This document shows, one piece after another, positions 8,651-16,856 of a stretch of DNA of 64,000 bases; the first letter of the stretch is position 1, and every line of letters begins with the position of its first letter. The position numbers and the translations under genes are program-made. Origin of the DNA: an uncultured Lachnospiraceae bacterium (GTDB taxonomy: Bacteria; Bacillota; Clostridia; Lachnospirales; Lachnospiraceae); the NCBI GenBank assembly GCA_902779445.1, contig CACZBM010000012.1, forward strand, positions 1 to 64,000, given 5' to 3'. The notes below the pieces were generated by a model. It had not been told where the DNA came from and did not search any database. It worked only from the letters and a program-made list of their open reading frames with translations.

Positions 8651-9187
8651 TCACCTCTGCCCGTTCTTAAACATATCCAGTACGTCGTTAACGCTCATCT
8701 CGTTTTTAATCACGAGTTTAATATATCCTTCAAATGTCTCGGCAATTCCTATGGCGCTGTCACATGCACGGGCTATGGTCTTATTCATCAGGTCATCATC
8801 TCCAATGAGCACGGGAACTGTATATTTATATACAACGGATCTATCTTCGTCTCCCAGAGCAAAGCAGCCGAAAGGTACGATGAAATTCATTCTGGATATA
8901 AGCTCTGCAATATCAGGCGCCGTTTCTTTTTCCAAGGTTCCGGTTATAGTTATCACAGATGAGAAAAAGAGTACATCCGTATCTTCAAAAGGCATAAATA
9001 AGAATTCTCCGAGTACGCTTACCAGGTCTACTCCGAATCCTGCGATCTCAACCCTTAAGATATCCATCGGAGCTCCCAGCTCTTTCGCAGTAAATATAGA
9101 GAGTTCTCCGATCCCCTCTTCTCCCTTAAGGGTAGTTTCCAGTGCTTCCAATAGTTTCTTTTTCTTGCTTTCGATCTTCTTGTCCAT
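8651..9187 (-). CDS. Small YbjN/type III chaperone-like protein, cluster A
   Basis: 178 residues from the ATG at 9187, chosen because AGGAG lies 6 bp upstream; an in-frame ATG at 9223 lacks a ribosome site. The choice also aligns its N-terminus with the 172-residue paralogue at 28249: both read K-LLEALE/LIERLE, then LSIFTAKELG/VSMFTGEELG, then MDILRV/MDVLRV, and later LISRMNFIVPFG/AISKLNFFLPYG. The alternating strand-helix pattern and conserved acidic surface suggest the YbjN or type III secretion chaperone fold. No domain search could be run. In both clusters the gene is first and immediately upstream of the large hydrophobic protein, as expected for a dedicated chaperone. Confidence 0.7.
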   Translation of the reverse strand: MDKKIESKKKKLLEALETTLKGEEGIGELSIFTAKELGAPMDILRVEIAGFGVDLVSVLGEFLFMPFEDTDVLFFSSVITITGTLEKETAPDIAELISRMNFIVPFGCFALGDEDRSVVYKYTVPVLIGDDDLMNKTIARACDSAIGIAETFEGYIKLVIKNEMSVNDVLDMFKNGQR

Positions 9188-9228
9188 TTTCTTCTCCTGT
9201 TTTGAAATAATATTTATGTCCAATGGTT

Positions 9229-9316
9229 TTATGATTCTTCGCTTCGCTCAGAATGACAAAGGGATCTCATAATGACAAAGGGATCTCATAATGACAAAAG
9301 GAACTCAGAATGACGT
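9229..9316. repeat. REP-like repeat with short tandem array
   Basis: A GATTCTTCGCTTCGCTCAGAATGACA unit followed by three direct copies of a 19-bp motif AATGACAAAGGGATCTCAT with small changes. It lies between the divergent chaperone-like and arsR genes, directly upstream of the arsR -35 box. Confidence 0.7.
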
Positions 9317-9344
9317 TGATTTTTAGTTTCAAAAAACATATAGT
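9316..9344 (+). promoter_or_regulatory. Sigma-A promoter placing the arsR start codon at +1
   Basis: TTGATT (9316-9321), a 17-bp spacer, and TATAGT (9339-9344). The arsR ATG begins only 7 bp after the -10 box and has no Shine-Dalgarno sequence, so the transcript would be leaderless. Confidence 0.6.
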
Positions 9345-9350
9345 TAGTCC

Positions 9351-9719
9351 ATGACTTCTAATATTAAGCTCCCTCACGTTCATAACGATGAGGAAAAAGA
9401 AAAAGCGGTGATCCGTCATCTTCCCGGTATAGAGGAGATCTCCCGGGTGGCAGGCGCCATGAAGCAACTGGGTGATCCACTAAGAGCCAGGATCTTCTGG
9501 CTTCTGTGTCATACGGAAGAATGTGTGATAAATATCGCTGCCCTTATGGATATGTCAAGCCCTGCAGTAGCCCATCATCTGAAACTCCTGAAAGATGCTG
9601 ACCTCATTGTTTCCAGAAGAGAAGGCAAAGAGATGTACTACCGCGCTGCCGACTCAGAGATGGTTGATGTACTTCACCACTCTCTTGAAGCAGTGATGGA
9701 GATCACATGTCCGAAGTAG
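9351..9719 (+). CDS. ArsR/SmtB family metal-responsive repressor
   Basis: 122 residues with one winged helix-turn-helix. The recognition region reads INIAALMDMSSPAVAHHLKL, followed by a wing around SRREGKEMYYRA. Candidate metal ligands are HVH near the N-terminus, Cys/Glu in CHTEECV and HH in VLHHSLEAV; the last resembles the alpha-5 site of Zn-responsive members. It binds DNA as a dimer and is released by metal. It stands alone and divergent from cluster A. The only obvious metal transport genes are the P-type ATPase and HMA protein at 25.6-27.9 kb, whose promoter carries dyads that could be its target. No ribosome site precedes the ATG, which fits leaderless translation. The stop is TAG. 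Confidence 0.88.
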   Translation: MTSNIKLPHVHNDEEKEKAVIRHLPGIEEISRVAGAMKQLGDPLRARIFWLLCHTEECVINIAALMDMSSPAVAHHLKLLKDADLIVSRREGKEMYYRAADSEMVDVLHHSLEAVMEITCPK

Positions 9720-9985
9720 ATCCTTCGCTAACGCTCAGGAAGGAAAAACGTCCAGTGGACGTTTTTCGGGCATGCTTACGAGCGCCGAGCGCGAGTATGC
9801 CCCGTACAGGAGATCCTTCGCTAACGCTCAGGAAGGAAAAACGTCCAGTGGACGTTTTTCGGGCATGCTTACGAGTGCTGAGCGCGAGTATGCCCCGTAC
9901 AGGAGATCCTTCGCTAACGCTCAGGATGACAGGGAGCTGTGTATGGTGTCATTCTTGCGCATGGTGTCATTCTGAGCGAAGCGAA
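9717..9985. repeat. Tandem family R1 repeats (two full, one partial) plus REP-like end
   Basis: Unit 1 is 9717-9809, unit 2 is 9810-9902 and a partial third unit is 9903-9933. Units 1 and 2 differ only in the GAGCGCC/GAGTGCT stem. Each has the AAAAACGTCCAGTGGACGTTTTT hairpin. The end (about 9958-9985) is an inverted REP-like motif GTGTCATTCTGAGCGAAGCGAAGAATC. The array fills the space between convergent arsR and the response regulator gene and may act as a bidirectional transcription stop. Confidence 0.8.
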
Positions 9986-9991
9986 GAATCT

Positions 9992-11002
9992 TCACCCTTC
10001 CCTCATCTTGTAATCCACATCCTCTTTTATCATCTCGAGCATGATATCCGCATATACCGGATCGAACTGCGTTCCTTTTCCCTCTTCTATTTCTTTTCTG
10101 ACTTCCTCCTGTGAGAGAGGATTCCTGTAGCTCCTGAAGCTCGTCATGGCATCATAGGCATCCGCTACCGCTATTATCCTGGCTGCTTCCGGGATCTCAT
10201 CCCCGTTAAGCCCGTCGGGATACCCTTTTCCTCCGTACCATTCGTGATGCCACCTGGCACCGTCAGCAAGATGCGGCATTTCTTTTATATTCCCGAGGAT
10301 CCTCGCTCCCAGCACCGGATGGTTCTTTATGATCTCATACTCTTCATCTGTAAGCCTCGCAGGCTTGTTGATGACTGCATCGGGAATTCCGATCTTACCA
10401 ACATCATGCAGAAGTCCCATCATGTAGATCTCGTTCAACTGATCAGATCCGTATCCCGCTCTCTTTGCTATTTCCTTTGAATAATCCGCAACCCGGCTGG
10501 AATGACCGTTCGTATAAGTATCCTTTGCATCTATAGCCTCCGCAAGTGAAGACACGACATGCATGAAGAGCTTTTCATTTTCCTGGGTCTTTTTCTCCAC
10601 CTCATCAGCCAGACTCTTCTGAAGGTGGTTAAGCTCGATTATGTGCTTTACCCTGAGGGTCAGTACTTCAGGAATAAAAGGCTTTTTGATAAAGTCCATG
10701 GCCCCCATGGAAAGCCCCCGGGCTTCAGACTCCCTGTTCTCATCCGCAGTAAGAAAGATCACAGGCACATCACTTTTTTCACCCTTCATCCCCCTTAGCT
10801 TCTCATAGGTCTCAAAGCCATCCATCTCCGGCATTTTGAGATCGAGGAGGATGAGATCAGGCACATCATTTTCACTCAGATAGTCGAGGAGAGACTGCCC
10901 CGTTTTCAGCGCAGTGACCCTTATCCCCTCTCTGCTTAAGATCCTCCCGGCCACATTCAGATTCACCATGTCATCATCTACTACGATAACCCAGTTTGCC
11001 AT
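9992..11002 (-). CDS. Response regulator with HD-GYP cyclic-di-GMP phosphodiesterase output
   Basis: 336 residues. Residues 1-125 are a receiver domain with acidic pair Asp10/Asp11, phosphoacceptor Asp54 in ILLDLKMPEMDG, Thr in FLTA and Lys in KKPF. A short coiled linker leads to an HD-GYP domain containing LLHDVGKIGIPD and HHEWYGGKGYPDGL, with the GYP triad intact, followed by RIIAVADAYDAMTS. It should hydrolyse cyclic-di-GMP when phosphorylated. It is the last gene of a minus-strand operon, 4 bp after the DegV-kinase fusion, which is the natural phosphodonor candidate. A repeat array follows the stop. Confidence 0.93.
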   Translation of the reverse strand: MANWVIVVDDDMVNLNVAGRILSREGIRVTALKTGQSLLDYLSENDVPDLILLDLKMPEMDGFETYEKLRGMKGEKSDVPVIFLTADENRESEARGLSMGAMDFIKKPFIPEVLTLRVKHIIELNHLQKSLADEVEKKTQENEKLFMHVVSSLAEAIDAKDTYTNGHSSRVADYSKEIAKRAGYGSDQLNEIYMMGLLHDVGKIGIPDAVINKPARLTDEEYEIIKNHPVLGARILGNIKEMPHLADGARWHHEWYGGKGYPDGLNGDEIPEAARIIAVADAYDAMTSFRSYRNPLSQEEVRKEIEEGKGTQFDPVYADIMLEMIKEDVDYKMREG

Positions 11003-11006
11003 CCCC

Positions 11007-13688
11007 CTACTCCTTTACATACAATAGTCCAAGTGTCCCGCTGCCGCTGTTGGCCGCGATTACAGGCGACACCTGATGGAAATATATCCTGTCAAAATCG
11101 ATCCGTCTCTCTATCTTACTCCTTATGAGATCCAGCTCGCGTTTGGGAATACCCGCATGGTATATGAAGAGCTCCTTTTTATCAGCCTCGGTCATATTCC
11201 GGAGTTCATCCCTTATGTATCTGTCCCAGGCTGTTTCCCTGGAACCGAAAAGGATGCCGCCAAGGCTTATCTTTCCTGATCTCAAATACAGTACCGGTCT
11301 CACCATCAGGGATCTTGTAAAGATCGACAGGCTGTTCGATACCTGGCTCGCTTTGGAAAGGTGGTCGAGATTATCCACAATGAAACTTGTATGTATTTTC
11401 CTCTTTATCCTCTCCAGCTGTTTAAGTATCTCTTCCGGCCCGAATCCGTTCTCCGCCAGGCGGCAGGCTTCGATCACGAGATAACCTTCTCCTCCCGACA
11501 GGAATCCGGAATCCACTACGAATACATTGTCAAAAGATGCCGCCGCTTCAGTCGCTGCACCGAATCCGCTGTTTTTAACCTTACCCGTAAGAGAAATGTG
11601 AATTATATTATTGGCATTTGTGAGTTCTCTTCCGAAAAACTCCTCATATTCAGCGACACCGGGCGCTCTGGTCTTTACACTTGCAGCATTCTCAGGGTCT
11701 TCCAGATAGTTTAAGAGTCCTCTTGTCTCTATCTCTACTCCGTCCCTGAAGGAACCATCGTTTGTATCTATCCTATGATGGATAACGCTGATATCATACT
11801 TATCCATCAAAATATCCGGAATATCCGCCACACTGTCTGTGGTAATGGAAACAGCTCTCTTTCTCTGGTCTGACCTCAGCCACTGTATGGCGTTTTCGAG
11901 GATATCCCCTTCCTCCTGCAAAACTGTGACCATACTCTTTGGCAGCAGCCTGTACAGTTCCTTCTCAATGGCTTCTCCGCTCACAGGTTTTGTAAGATAT
12001 CCGTCAAATCCCTCTCTCTCATATAACTGCCTGTTATCCCCTCCGGCATTTGCTGTCAGAGCAACGATCTTTGATTCTCTGGAGAGACCTCCGGCCTGAT
12101 TCCTTATCCTTTTCGCGCATACGATACCATCCATCTCGGGCATCAGGTGATCCATAAAGATGACCTGATACTCCTGTGAAAGGGTTTTAACAAGAGCCTC
12201 TTTACCGCTTGATGCCTTATCGATCCGCACCTTCGTATCACGCAGAAGCTTCTCCGCCACCATCAGATTGGTGACATTGTCATCTACTACCAGGATCTTT
12301 GCTTCGGGAGCTTCGAATTTGGCCCTGTAACCCTCTCTATGTCCTCTGTCCTGCCTGTTCTCCAGATCTATCTCACCGATCTGCTTTTCATCCATTACGC
12401 GCTGAGGGATCTCGATAATAAAGGTGGAGCCTCTGGTATAAACACTGTTGACGGTTATCCTTCCGCCCATAAGATCGATAAGCTGCTTAACTATGGAAAG
12501 ACCGAGGCCTGTTCCCTCGATATATTTATTCCTCTCTTCATCCACCCTCTTAAATGCCGTGAAGAGATACGGGATATTCTCCTTTTTGATACCTATTCCT
12601 GTATCGGTGACCGAATAGATGATATTTGTCATATTCCCGTTAGTCTCTCCCTTTTCTATGGAAAGTGTAACGGCTCCCTCTTTGGTGTATTTGATGGAAT
12701 TATTTATGACATTTATAAGTATCTGCTTTATCCTGATCTCGTCTCCTTCAAGGCTTGCCGGGATATCAGGTGAAACATCCACATGAAAGTCCAGGCCCTT
12801 TTCCTTGGCCCTTATCCAGAGAAGAGCTACTATCTCGGACAGCATGTCTCCCGGATTGTAGACATCAGGAGTCAGGGTCATCTTTCCGGACTCCAGCTTT
12901 GACATATCCAGGATATCGTTAATAAGGTGAAGCAGAAGGTTTCCCGCTGCCTGTATGTTTTCGGAATCTTCAGCCACCTCATCCGAAATATCTTCCCTCA
13001 ATATCATCTCATTTAATCCGAGAATGGTATTTATGGGGGTACGGATCTCATGGCTCATGTTGATGAAGAAGTTATTCCGGGTCAGATTAAGCTGTTCAAC
13101 CTTCTTTGACTCCTCTTTTGCCTTCCTGTTCTCCATGATATAAACCATGTTCTGGAACATGACCATGAAAAACACTAAAATCCCCACCATGAGGACACTT
13201 GCCATGGAATCCACATAATATGTCACCTTGTCATGGTGATATACGAGTTCGGGATAATGAAAGGCGATCGTATAATCTGCCATTATGGTAATTGACAGAA
13301 AGATAAGAGCCATAATCCTGGTCTTCCCTTTTAACAGTGTACCTACATAGGTATATACGAAGGTAAACCAGATAATGGCTCCTCCGTCGGGGCCCCCTCC
13401 AAAAAAGAAAAGGACGGGCATCATTATCAGGATAAGAAAGAGCGATATGAGCTTCGATCCGATGCCCACCTTATGGTACTTTATGCATAAGTACATAACG
13501 AAAGGATTGAGCACCGCAGTAACACCAAGTGCCAAAGGCTCCATCATGTTTTCCCCGATCACTACGTCAGAGATGATCATGATGATAAGAGCGACCTCGG
13601 CCATAGATGTTAAGAGTAAAAAGATCCTCTCATCAAAATCCATATCAGGATCCGTTATCTTTTTAATTATCTTGTCAAATATAGTCAT
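11007..13688 (-). CDS. Hybrid sensor histidine kinase with C-terminal DegV domain
   Basis: 893 residues. About five or six membrane helices span residues 22-182. The kinase core has an intact H-box, NMSHEIRTPIN with His213, an N-box around NVINNSIKYT, and G-boxes DTGIGI and GTGLGLSIV (to about 428). A receiver domain spans 463-583 with acidic pair Asp469/470 and phospho-Asp513. Residues 612-893 are a DegV domain: it opens SITTDSVADIP and contains HISLTGKVKNSGFGAA and FVVDSGFLSGGEG, as in FakB-type fatty-acid-binding proteins. DegV proteins are normally free-standing. The fusion suggests that a bound acyl group, or fatty-acid status, feeds into phosphotransfer. It lies 17 bp after the histidine-less kinase gene. 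Confidence 0.9.
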   Translation of the reverse strand: MTIFDKIIKKITDPDMDFDERIFLLLTSMAEVALIIMIISDVVIGENMMEPLALGVTAVLNPFVMYLCIKYHKVGIGSKLISLFLILIMMPVLFFFGGGPDGGAIIWFTFVYTYVGTLLKGKTRIMALIFLSITIMADYTIAFHYPELVYHHDKVTYYVDSMASVLMVGILVFFMVMFQNMVYIMENRKAKEESKKVEQLNLTRNNFFINMSHEIRTPINTILGLNEMILREDISDEVAEDSENIQAAGNLLLHLINDILDMSKLESGKMTLTPDVYNPGDMLSEIVALLWIRAKEKGLDFHVDVSPDIPASLEGDEIRIKQILINVINNSIKYTKEGAVTLSIEKGETNGNMTNIIYSVTDTGIGIKKENIPYLFTAFKRVDEERNKYIEGTGLGLSIVKQLIDLMGGRITVNSVYTRGSTFIIEIPQRVMDEKQIGEIDLENRQDRGHREGYRAKFEAPEAKILVVDDNVTNLMVAEKLLRDTKVRIDKASSGKEALVKTLSQEYQVIFMDHLMPEMDGIVCAKRIRNQAGGLSRESKIVALTANAGGDNRQLYEREGFDGYLTKPVSGEAIEKELYRLLPKSMVTVLQEEGDILENAIQWLRSDQRKRAVSITTDSVADIPDILMDKYDISVIHHRIDTNDGSFRDGVEIETRGLLNYLEDPENAASVKTRAPGVAEYEEFFGRELTNANNIIHISLTGKVKNSGFGAATEAAASFDNVFVVDSGFLSGGEGYLVIEACRLAENGFGPEEILKQLERIKRKIHTSFIVDNLDHLSKASQVSNSLSIFTRSLMVRPVLYLRSGKISLGGILFGSRETAWDRYIRDELRNMTEADKKELFIYHAGIPKRELDLIRSKIERRIDFDRIYFHQVSPVIAANSGSGTLGLLYVKE

Positions 13689-13705
13689 CTGGCTTTCCCC
13701 AATGA

Positions 13706-16225
13706 TCAGACCTCTTCCGGAGCGAATTCTATGATGTCATCCATCACTCCGCTCAAGTCTGCAGGTGTCTCTCCGTTTATATCCTTATTGATCGCTTCCA
13801 CCACCTGAGTATAGCGCTCCATCATGGCTTCAAACTTTGCCTTATCAAAAGCGAGTCTCTGGGAAGCGGCATTCTCTTCTTCCTTTGCAAGCTTTGAAAG
13901 TCTTGCGGCGCCGATCATCCTCGCTGTACTCTTTAAACCATGGGCACGTATCTCATAATCCTTATAGTCATTGGAGCTGAAGGCATTCCTTAAGCCCTCC
14001 ATCTTCTCCTCTGCTTCCTCTGAAAACTGCTTTAACAGCATGTCGTAAAAATCCCAATCATCCTGGCAGAAGCGGACTCCCTCATCCACATCCACATGGC
14101 AGTCTCTCAGGGCCTTATACGTCACAGTCTCTTCCTCTGTATCGGCGTATTCTTCCACTGATCCGCTCTCCGGCGTTTCCACTGAGCCGTCTTCATTCAC
14201 TATTTCCACAAGGCCCTTCGGAAGGACAAGTCTCATTACTCTTTCAAGCTCTGCAAGCTCTATCGGCTTACTTACAAATCCGTCGAAGCCCTCTTTTAAG
14301 AACATCTCCTTTGCGGTGCTGACAGCATTGGCCGTGAGAGCGACTATAGCCATCTCCCTCCTGTCCTTTCCGGTCTCACCCCGTATCCTTCTCATGGCCT
14401 CTATGCCGTCCATTCCCGGCATCATGTGATCCATGAATATGATATCGAATTCCTGTGCCTTGCAGGCCTTGATCGCCTGCTCACCGCTGGTGACTGTCAC
14501 GATCTCCATTTCATAGCGCTTCAGGATACCGGTAGCTACAGTCAGGTTCATCTTCTCATCATCTACTACCAGAGCCCTTACATTTCTCAGTATCAGCCTC
14601 TCCTTCGGCTTCTTCCTGGTGTGGAATCCGGTATTCAGGAATTCCGTAACAGGGAAGCTGTAGATCGGCTTTTCCATCATCTCCAGACCGGAGTTTTCCG
14701 GAAGCTCATAGCCTGCCGGTGCGGCCACCACTATCAGCATCTCATTTGAAAGCCTTTCAAAATATCTGATATCCGTCTCGTATTCATCCACTCCTACAAG
14801 GAGATGGGTGAGCTTCACCTTGTCACAGAGCTTCTTAAGGTCTTCCAGACTGTCAACCCTGCGTATCGGAACTCCAAGCCCACGTACGAGGTTCTTCATC
14901 ATCACGTTATAGTATTCGCGCACTTCGGGGCTTTCAAACTTTTCAAACTGCAGGAACGTACATGCGGAGATCTTTTCTTTATCCCTGACTGACATACACG
15001 GCTCAGGTTCTATCACCTTCTGAGGCAGGCTTACCCGGATTGTGGTGCCCTTTCCGGGTTCACTCTTCACGGTCATAAAGCCGCCGAGGGATGATACAAA
15101 ACCGGACACTATCGTGAGTCCCAGTCCCAGACCGCCTCTTATCCTGGATCTGGATGAATCACCCTGATAGAAGTCTTCAAAGATACGTGACTTCTCCTCT
15201 TCATCCATTCCGATACCCGTATCGGTCACTTCTATACACAGATTGACCCCGTATTCCTCGGAAATGGAAAAGATATGCACGTAAACCCCGCCCTCATTTG
15301 TATATTTGAGACCGTTAGTCAGAAGATGGAAAATGATCTTCTTTAACTTATTGATATCGGTATTCATCACAAGGGGGATAGTGGGATCCACATCCACCAC
15401 AAGCTCCACCCCGGGATGATTCACTACCGACAGTTCTACAGCAAGGTCATTTAAGACGGAAGAAAGAATGTAATCCTCACAGTTCTTCGTAAGATTTCCC
15501 CTGTCTATCTCTGAATAATCCAGAATATCACTGATCTGCTCTCCGACCTTCCTCCCGGCGTCCCGGACTGCGCCGAGATCCTTCTTTAAGTCATCCCGGT
15601 CCTCCTTTTCTATACAGATACCGGTAAGACCTATGATAACGGAGAGATTTATGAGAAAGTCATTCAGCCTTCCCGTTCCGTCCTTTAATTCCTCGATCTC
15701 ATCATGGGAGCGAAGGAGCACTCTCCCCCACCTGTCTATTATTATCCTGCCTATCCATCCGGCCATGAGGATCAGGGCCACATGAAGCATGGATCTCGTG
15801 ACCACCAGGCTGTCAAACTCGACTTTGTTATAGATCATCATAATGATGTCAAATGCAAAGGTGATAAGGAAAGTGAACTGGCACAGATTGACGAATTCTT
15901 TGATACCGGTCATCGTATAGAGCATGATGACCACCATCATGACTGCGCATAGATCGTATGTACTGGTGGAATGTGACCCGTAGAAAAAATAAGTGGCCAT
16001 CATCAGAAGTGAATATACCCACAATCTGGCATAATCGGTGAGGATCTGCTGGATATGAAGAAGCCATCCTATCAGCAGACCCGCAACAAGAAGCATAAGC
16101 GCCCATATTTCCCATCCCAGCAAAAGGGATTCTCCGATAAGGATCACGGAGAAGATGGTATAGCTTATGAGGATCATCAGATGTGAAGTTCGGAACATTT
16201 CATTGTTCCTGAGTTTCTGGTCCAT
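13706..16225 (-). CDS. Degenerate hybrid kinase (no phosphoacceptor His) with REC and Hpt domains
   Basis: 839 residues. Five or six membrane helices occupy residues 14-162. The segment aligning to the H-box reads FLINLSVIIGLTG, so Val196 stands where His is expected and the following E-x-x-x-P is also lost. The ATPase domain keeps its N-box (LLTNGLKYT) and G-boxes (DTGIGM, GGLGLGLTIV). A receiver-like segment without a clear phospho-Asp (about 410-525) precedes a complete receiver with IIFMDHMMPGMDG. Near the C-terminus an Hpt domain carries the phosphorylatable His in RAHGLKSTARMIGA. It could accept phosphate from a partner through REC and Hpt but should not autophosphorylate conventionally. 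The downstream partner kinase lies 17 bp away. Confidence 0.88.
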   Translation of the reverse strand: MDQKLRNNEMFRTSHLMILISYTIFSVILIGESLLLGWEIWALMLLVAGLLIGWLLHIQQILTDYARLWVYSLLMMATYFFYGSHSTSTYDLCAVMMVVIMLYTMTGIKEFVNLCQFTFLITFAFDIIMMIYNKVEFDSLVVTRSMLHVALILMAGWIGRIIIDRWGRVLLRSHDEIEELKDGTGRLNDFLINLSVIIGLTGICIEKEDRDDLKKDLGAVRDAGRKVGEQISDILDYSEIDRGNLTKNCEDYILSSVLNDLAVELSVVNHPGVELVVDVDPTIPLVMNTDINKLKKIIFHLLTNGLKYTNEGGVYVHIFSISEEYGVNLCIEVTDTGIGMDEEEKSRIFEDFYQGDSSRSRIRGGLGLGLTIVSGFVSSLGGFMTVKSEPGKGTTIRVSLPQKVIEPEPCMSVRDKEKISACTFLQFEKFESPEVREYYNVMMKNLVRGLGVPIRRVDSLEDLKKLCDKVKLTHLLVGVDEYETDIRYFERLSNEMLIVVAAPAGYELPENSGLEMMEKPIYSFPVTEFLNTGFHTRKKPKERLILRNVRALVVDDEKMNLTVATGILKRYEMEIVTVTSGEQAIKACKAQEFDIIFMDHMMPGMDGIEAMRRIRGETGKDRREMAIVALTANAVSTAKEMFLKEGFDGFVSKPIELAELERVMRLVLPKGLVEIVNEDGSVETPESGSVEEYADTEEETVTYKALRDCHVDVDEGVRFCQDDWDFYDMLLKQFSEEAEEKMEGLRNAFSSNDYKDYEIRAHGLKSTARMIGAARLSKLAKEEENAASQRLAFDKAKFEAMMERYTQVVEAINKDINGETPADLSGVMDDIIEFAPEEV

Positions 16226-16235
16226 GCAAAACCCT

Positions 16236-16715
16236 TTATATTATATTTTTCAAGTATTTTTGTAGTGCCTTCAGACCGCTGTTATGACGGAGCTTCACCT
16301 GTCCGTAGGACATCCCCGTCCTCTTCTCGATCTCTGTAAGCTTCAGTCCTTCATAATAGTGGAGGACTATCACTTGTCTCTCTTCTTCTGTAAGCTTCAT
16401 AAGAGCATCCGCTAATTCCGAAAGAGATTCCCTCGACAGCATCTCGTTTTCCAGATCACTGTCCGAAGGCAGTTCTTCCGGAACCTCTTCAAAAGTCTTC
16501 CGGGCGCGGTAATAATCTATTATCGTGTTCCCCGCGATCACGTATATCCATCTGGCAACGGAAGCTTTATCCTCTTCATATTTATCCAGATTTTTCTGTA
16601 TCTTTATAAATACCTCGGAGCAGATATCCTCTGCATCCTCGTGGTTACCGACCTTATAGCTGATATAATTCAGTATTTTGTCGTGGTACTCAGTGTAGAT
16701 CGTTTCAATATCCAT
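16236..16715 (-). CDS. ECF-type RNA polymerase sigma factor
   Basis: 159 residues with region 2 (DAEDICSEVFIKIQKNL, then VARWIYVIAGNTIIDYYRARK) and region 4 (LTEEERQVIVLHYYEGLKLTEI, then GMSYGQVKLRHNSGLKAL). It directs core polymerase to a small regulon. It is first in a four-gene operon with two hybrid kinases and an HD-GYP regulator (10 bp to the next gene). No anti-sigma gene with a recognisable fold is adjacent, so the membrane-bound degenerate kinase is a candidate controller. GGAGAGG precedes the ATG and a sigma-A promoter lies at 16753-16780. Confidence 0.92.
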   Translation of the reverse strand: MDIETIYTEYHDKILNYISYKVGNHEDAEDICSEVFIKIQKNLDKYEEDKASVARWIYVIAGNTIIDYYRARKTFEEVPEELPSDSDLENEMLSRESLSELADALMKLTEEERQVIVLHYYEGLKLTEIEKRTGMSYGQVKLRHNSGLKALQKYLKNII

Positions 16716-16752
16716 ATGATAAAACCTCTCCGGTCACAATATCCCGAATGCT

Positions 16753-16780
16753 ATTTTATCATAAAATATGCATATGTCAT
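16753..16780 (-). promoter_or_regulatory. Promoter of the sigma/kinase operon
   Basis: On the minus strand ATGACA (16775-16780), a 16-bp spacer and TAAAAT (16753-16758). It ends 37 bp upstream of the ECF sigma start. The -35 box touches the edge of the R2 repeat at 16779. Confidence 0.55.
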
Positions 16781-16855
16781 ACCCTCATCCGTCATGTTTA
16801 GGCTTCCCCCTCTGGGGGAAGCTGTCAGCGAAGCTGACTGATGAGGGTTATGCGC
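16779..16855. repeat. Family R2 element with terminal inverted repeats
   Basis: Starts ACCCTCATC and ends GATGAGGGTT, giving 9-bp terminal inverted repeats around internal stems CTTCCCCC/GGGGGAAG and GTCAGC/GCTGAC. This copy shows most clearly that R2 is a compact, MITE-like unit. Confidence 0.75.
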
Positions 16856-16856
16856 T

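Noticed and set aside
8651..9187. A complete type III or extracellular contractile injection system
   Set aside because: Only chaperone-like and possible effector-like genes are present in the window. No sheath, tube, baseplate, needle or secretion ATPase gene was seen; the flagellar genes here are chemotaxis and regulatory only.
9229..9316. CRISPR array
   Set aside because: The 19-bp copies are directly adjacent with no spacers, and no cas gene is present. The tandem repeats at 17251, 42040 and 52217 fail for the same reason.
9707..10114. Plus-strand frame of 135 codons after arsR
   Set aside because: It is a translation of the R1 tandem repeats and the antisense of the HD-GYP gene; the repeated peptide reflects repeated DNA. 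The same applies to frames at 2184-2710.
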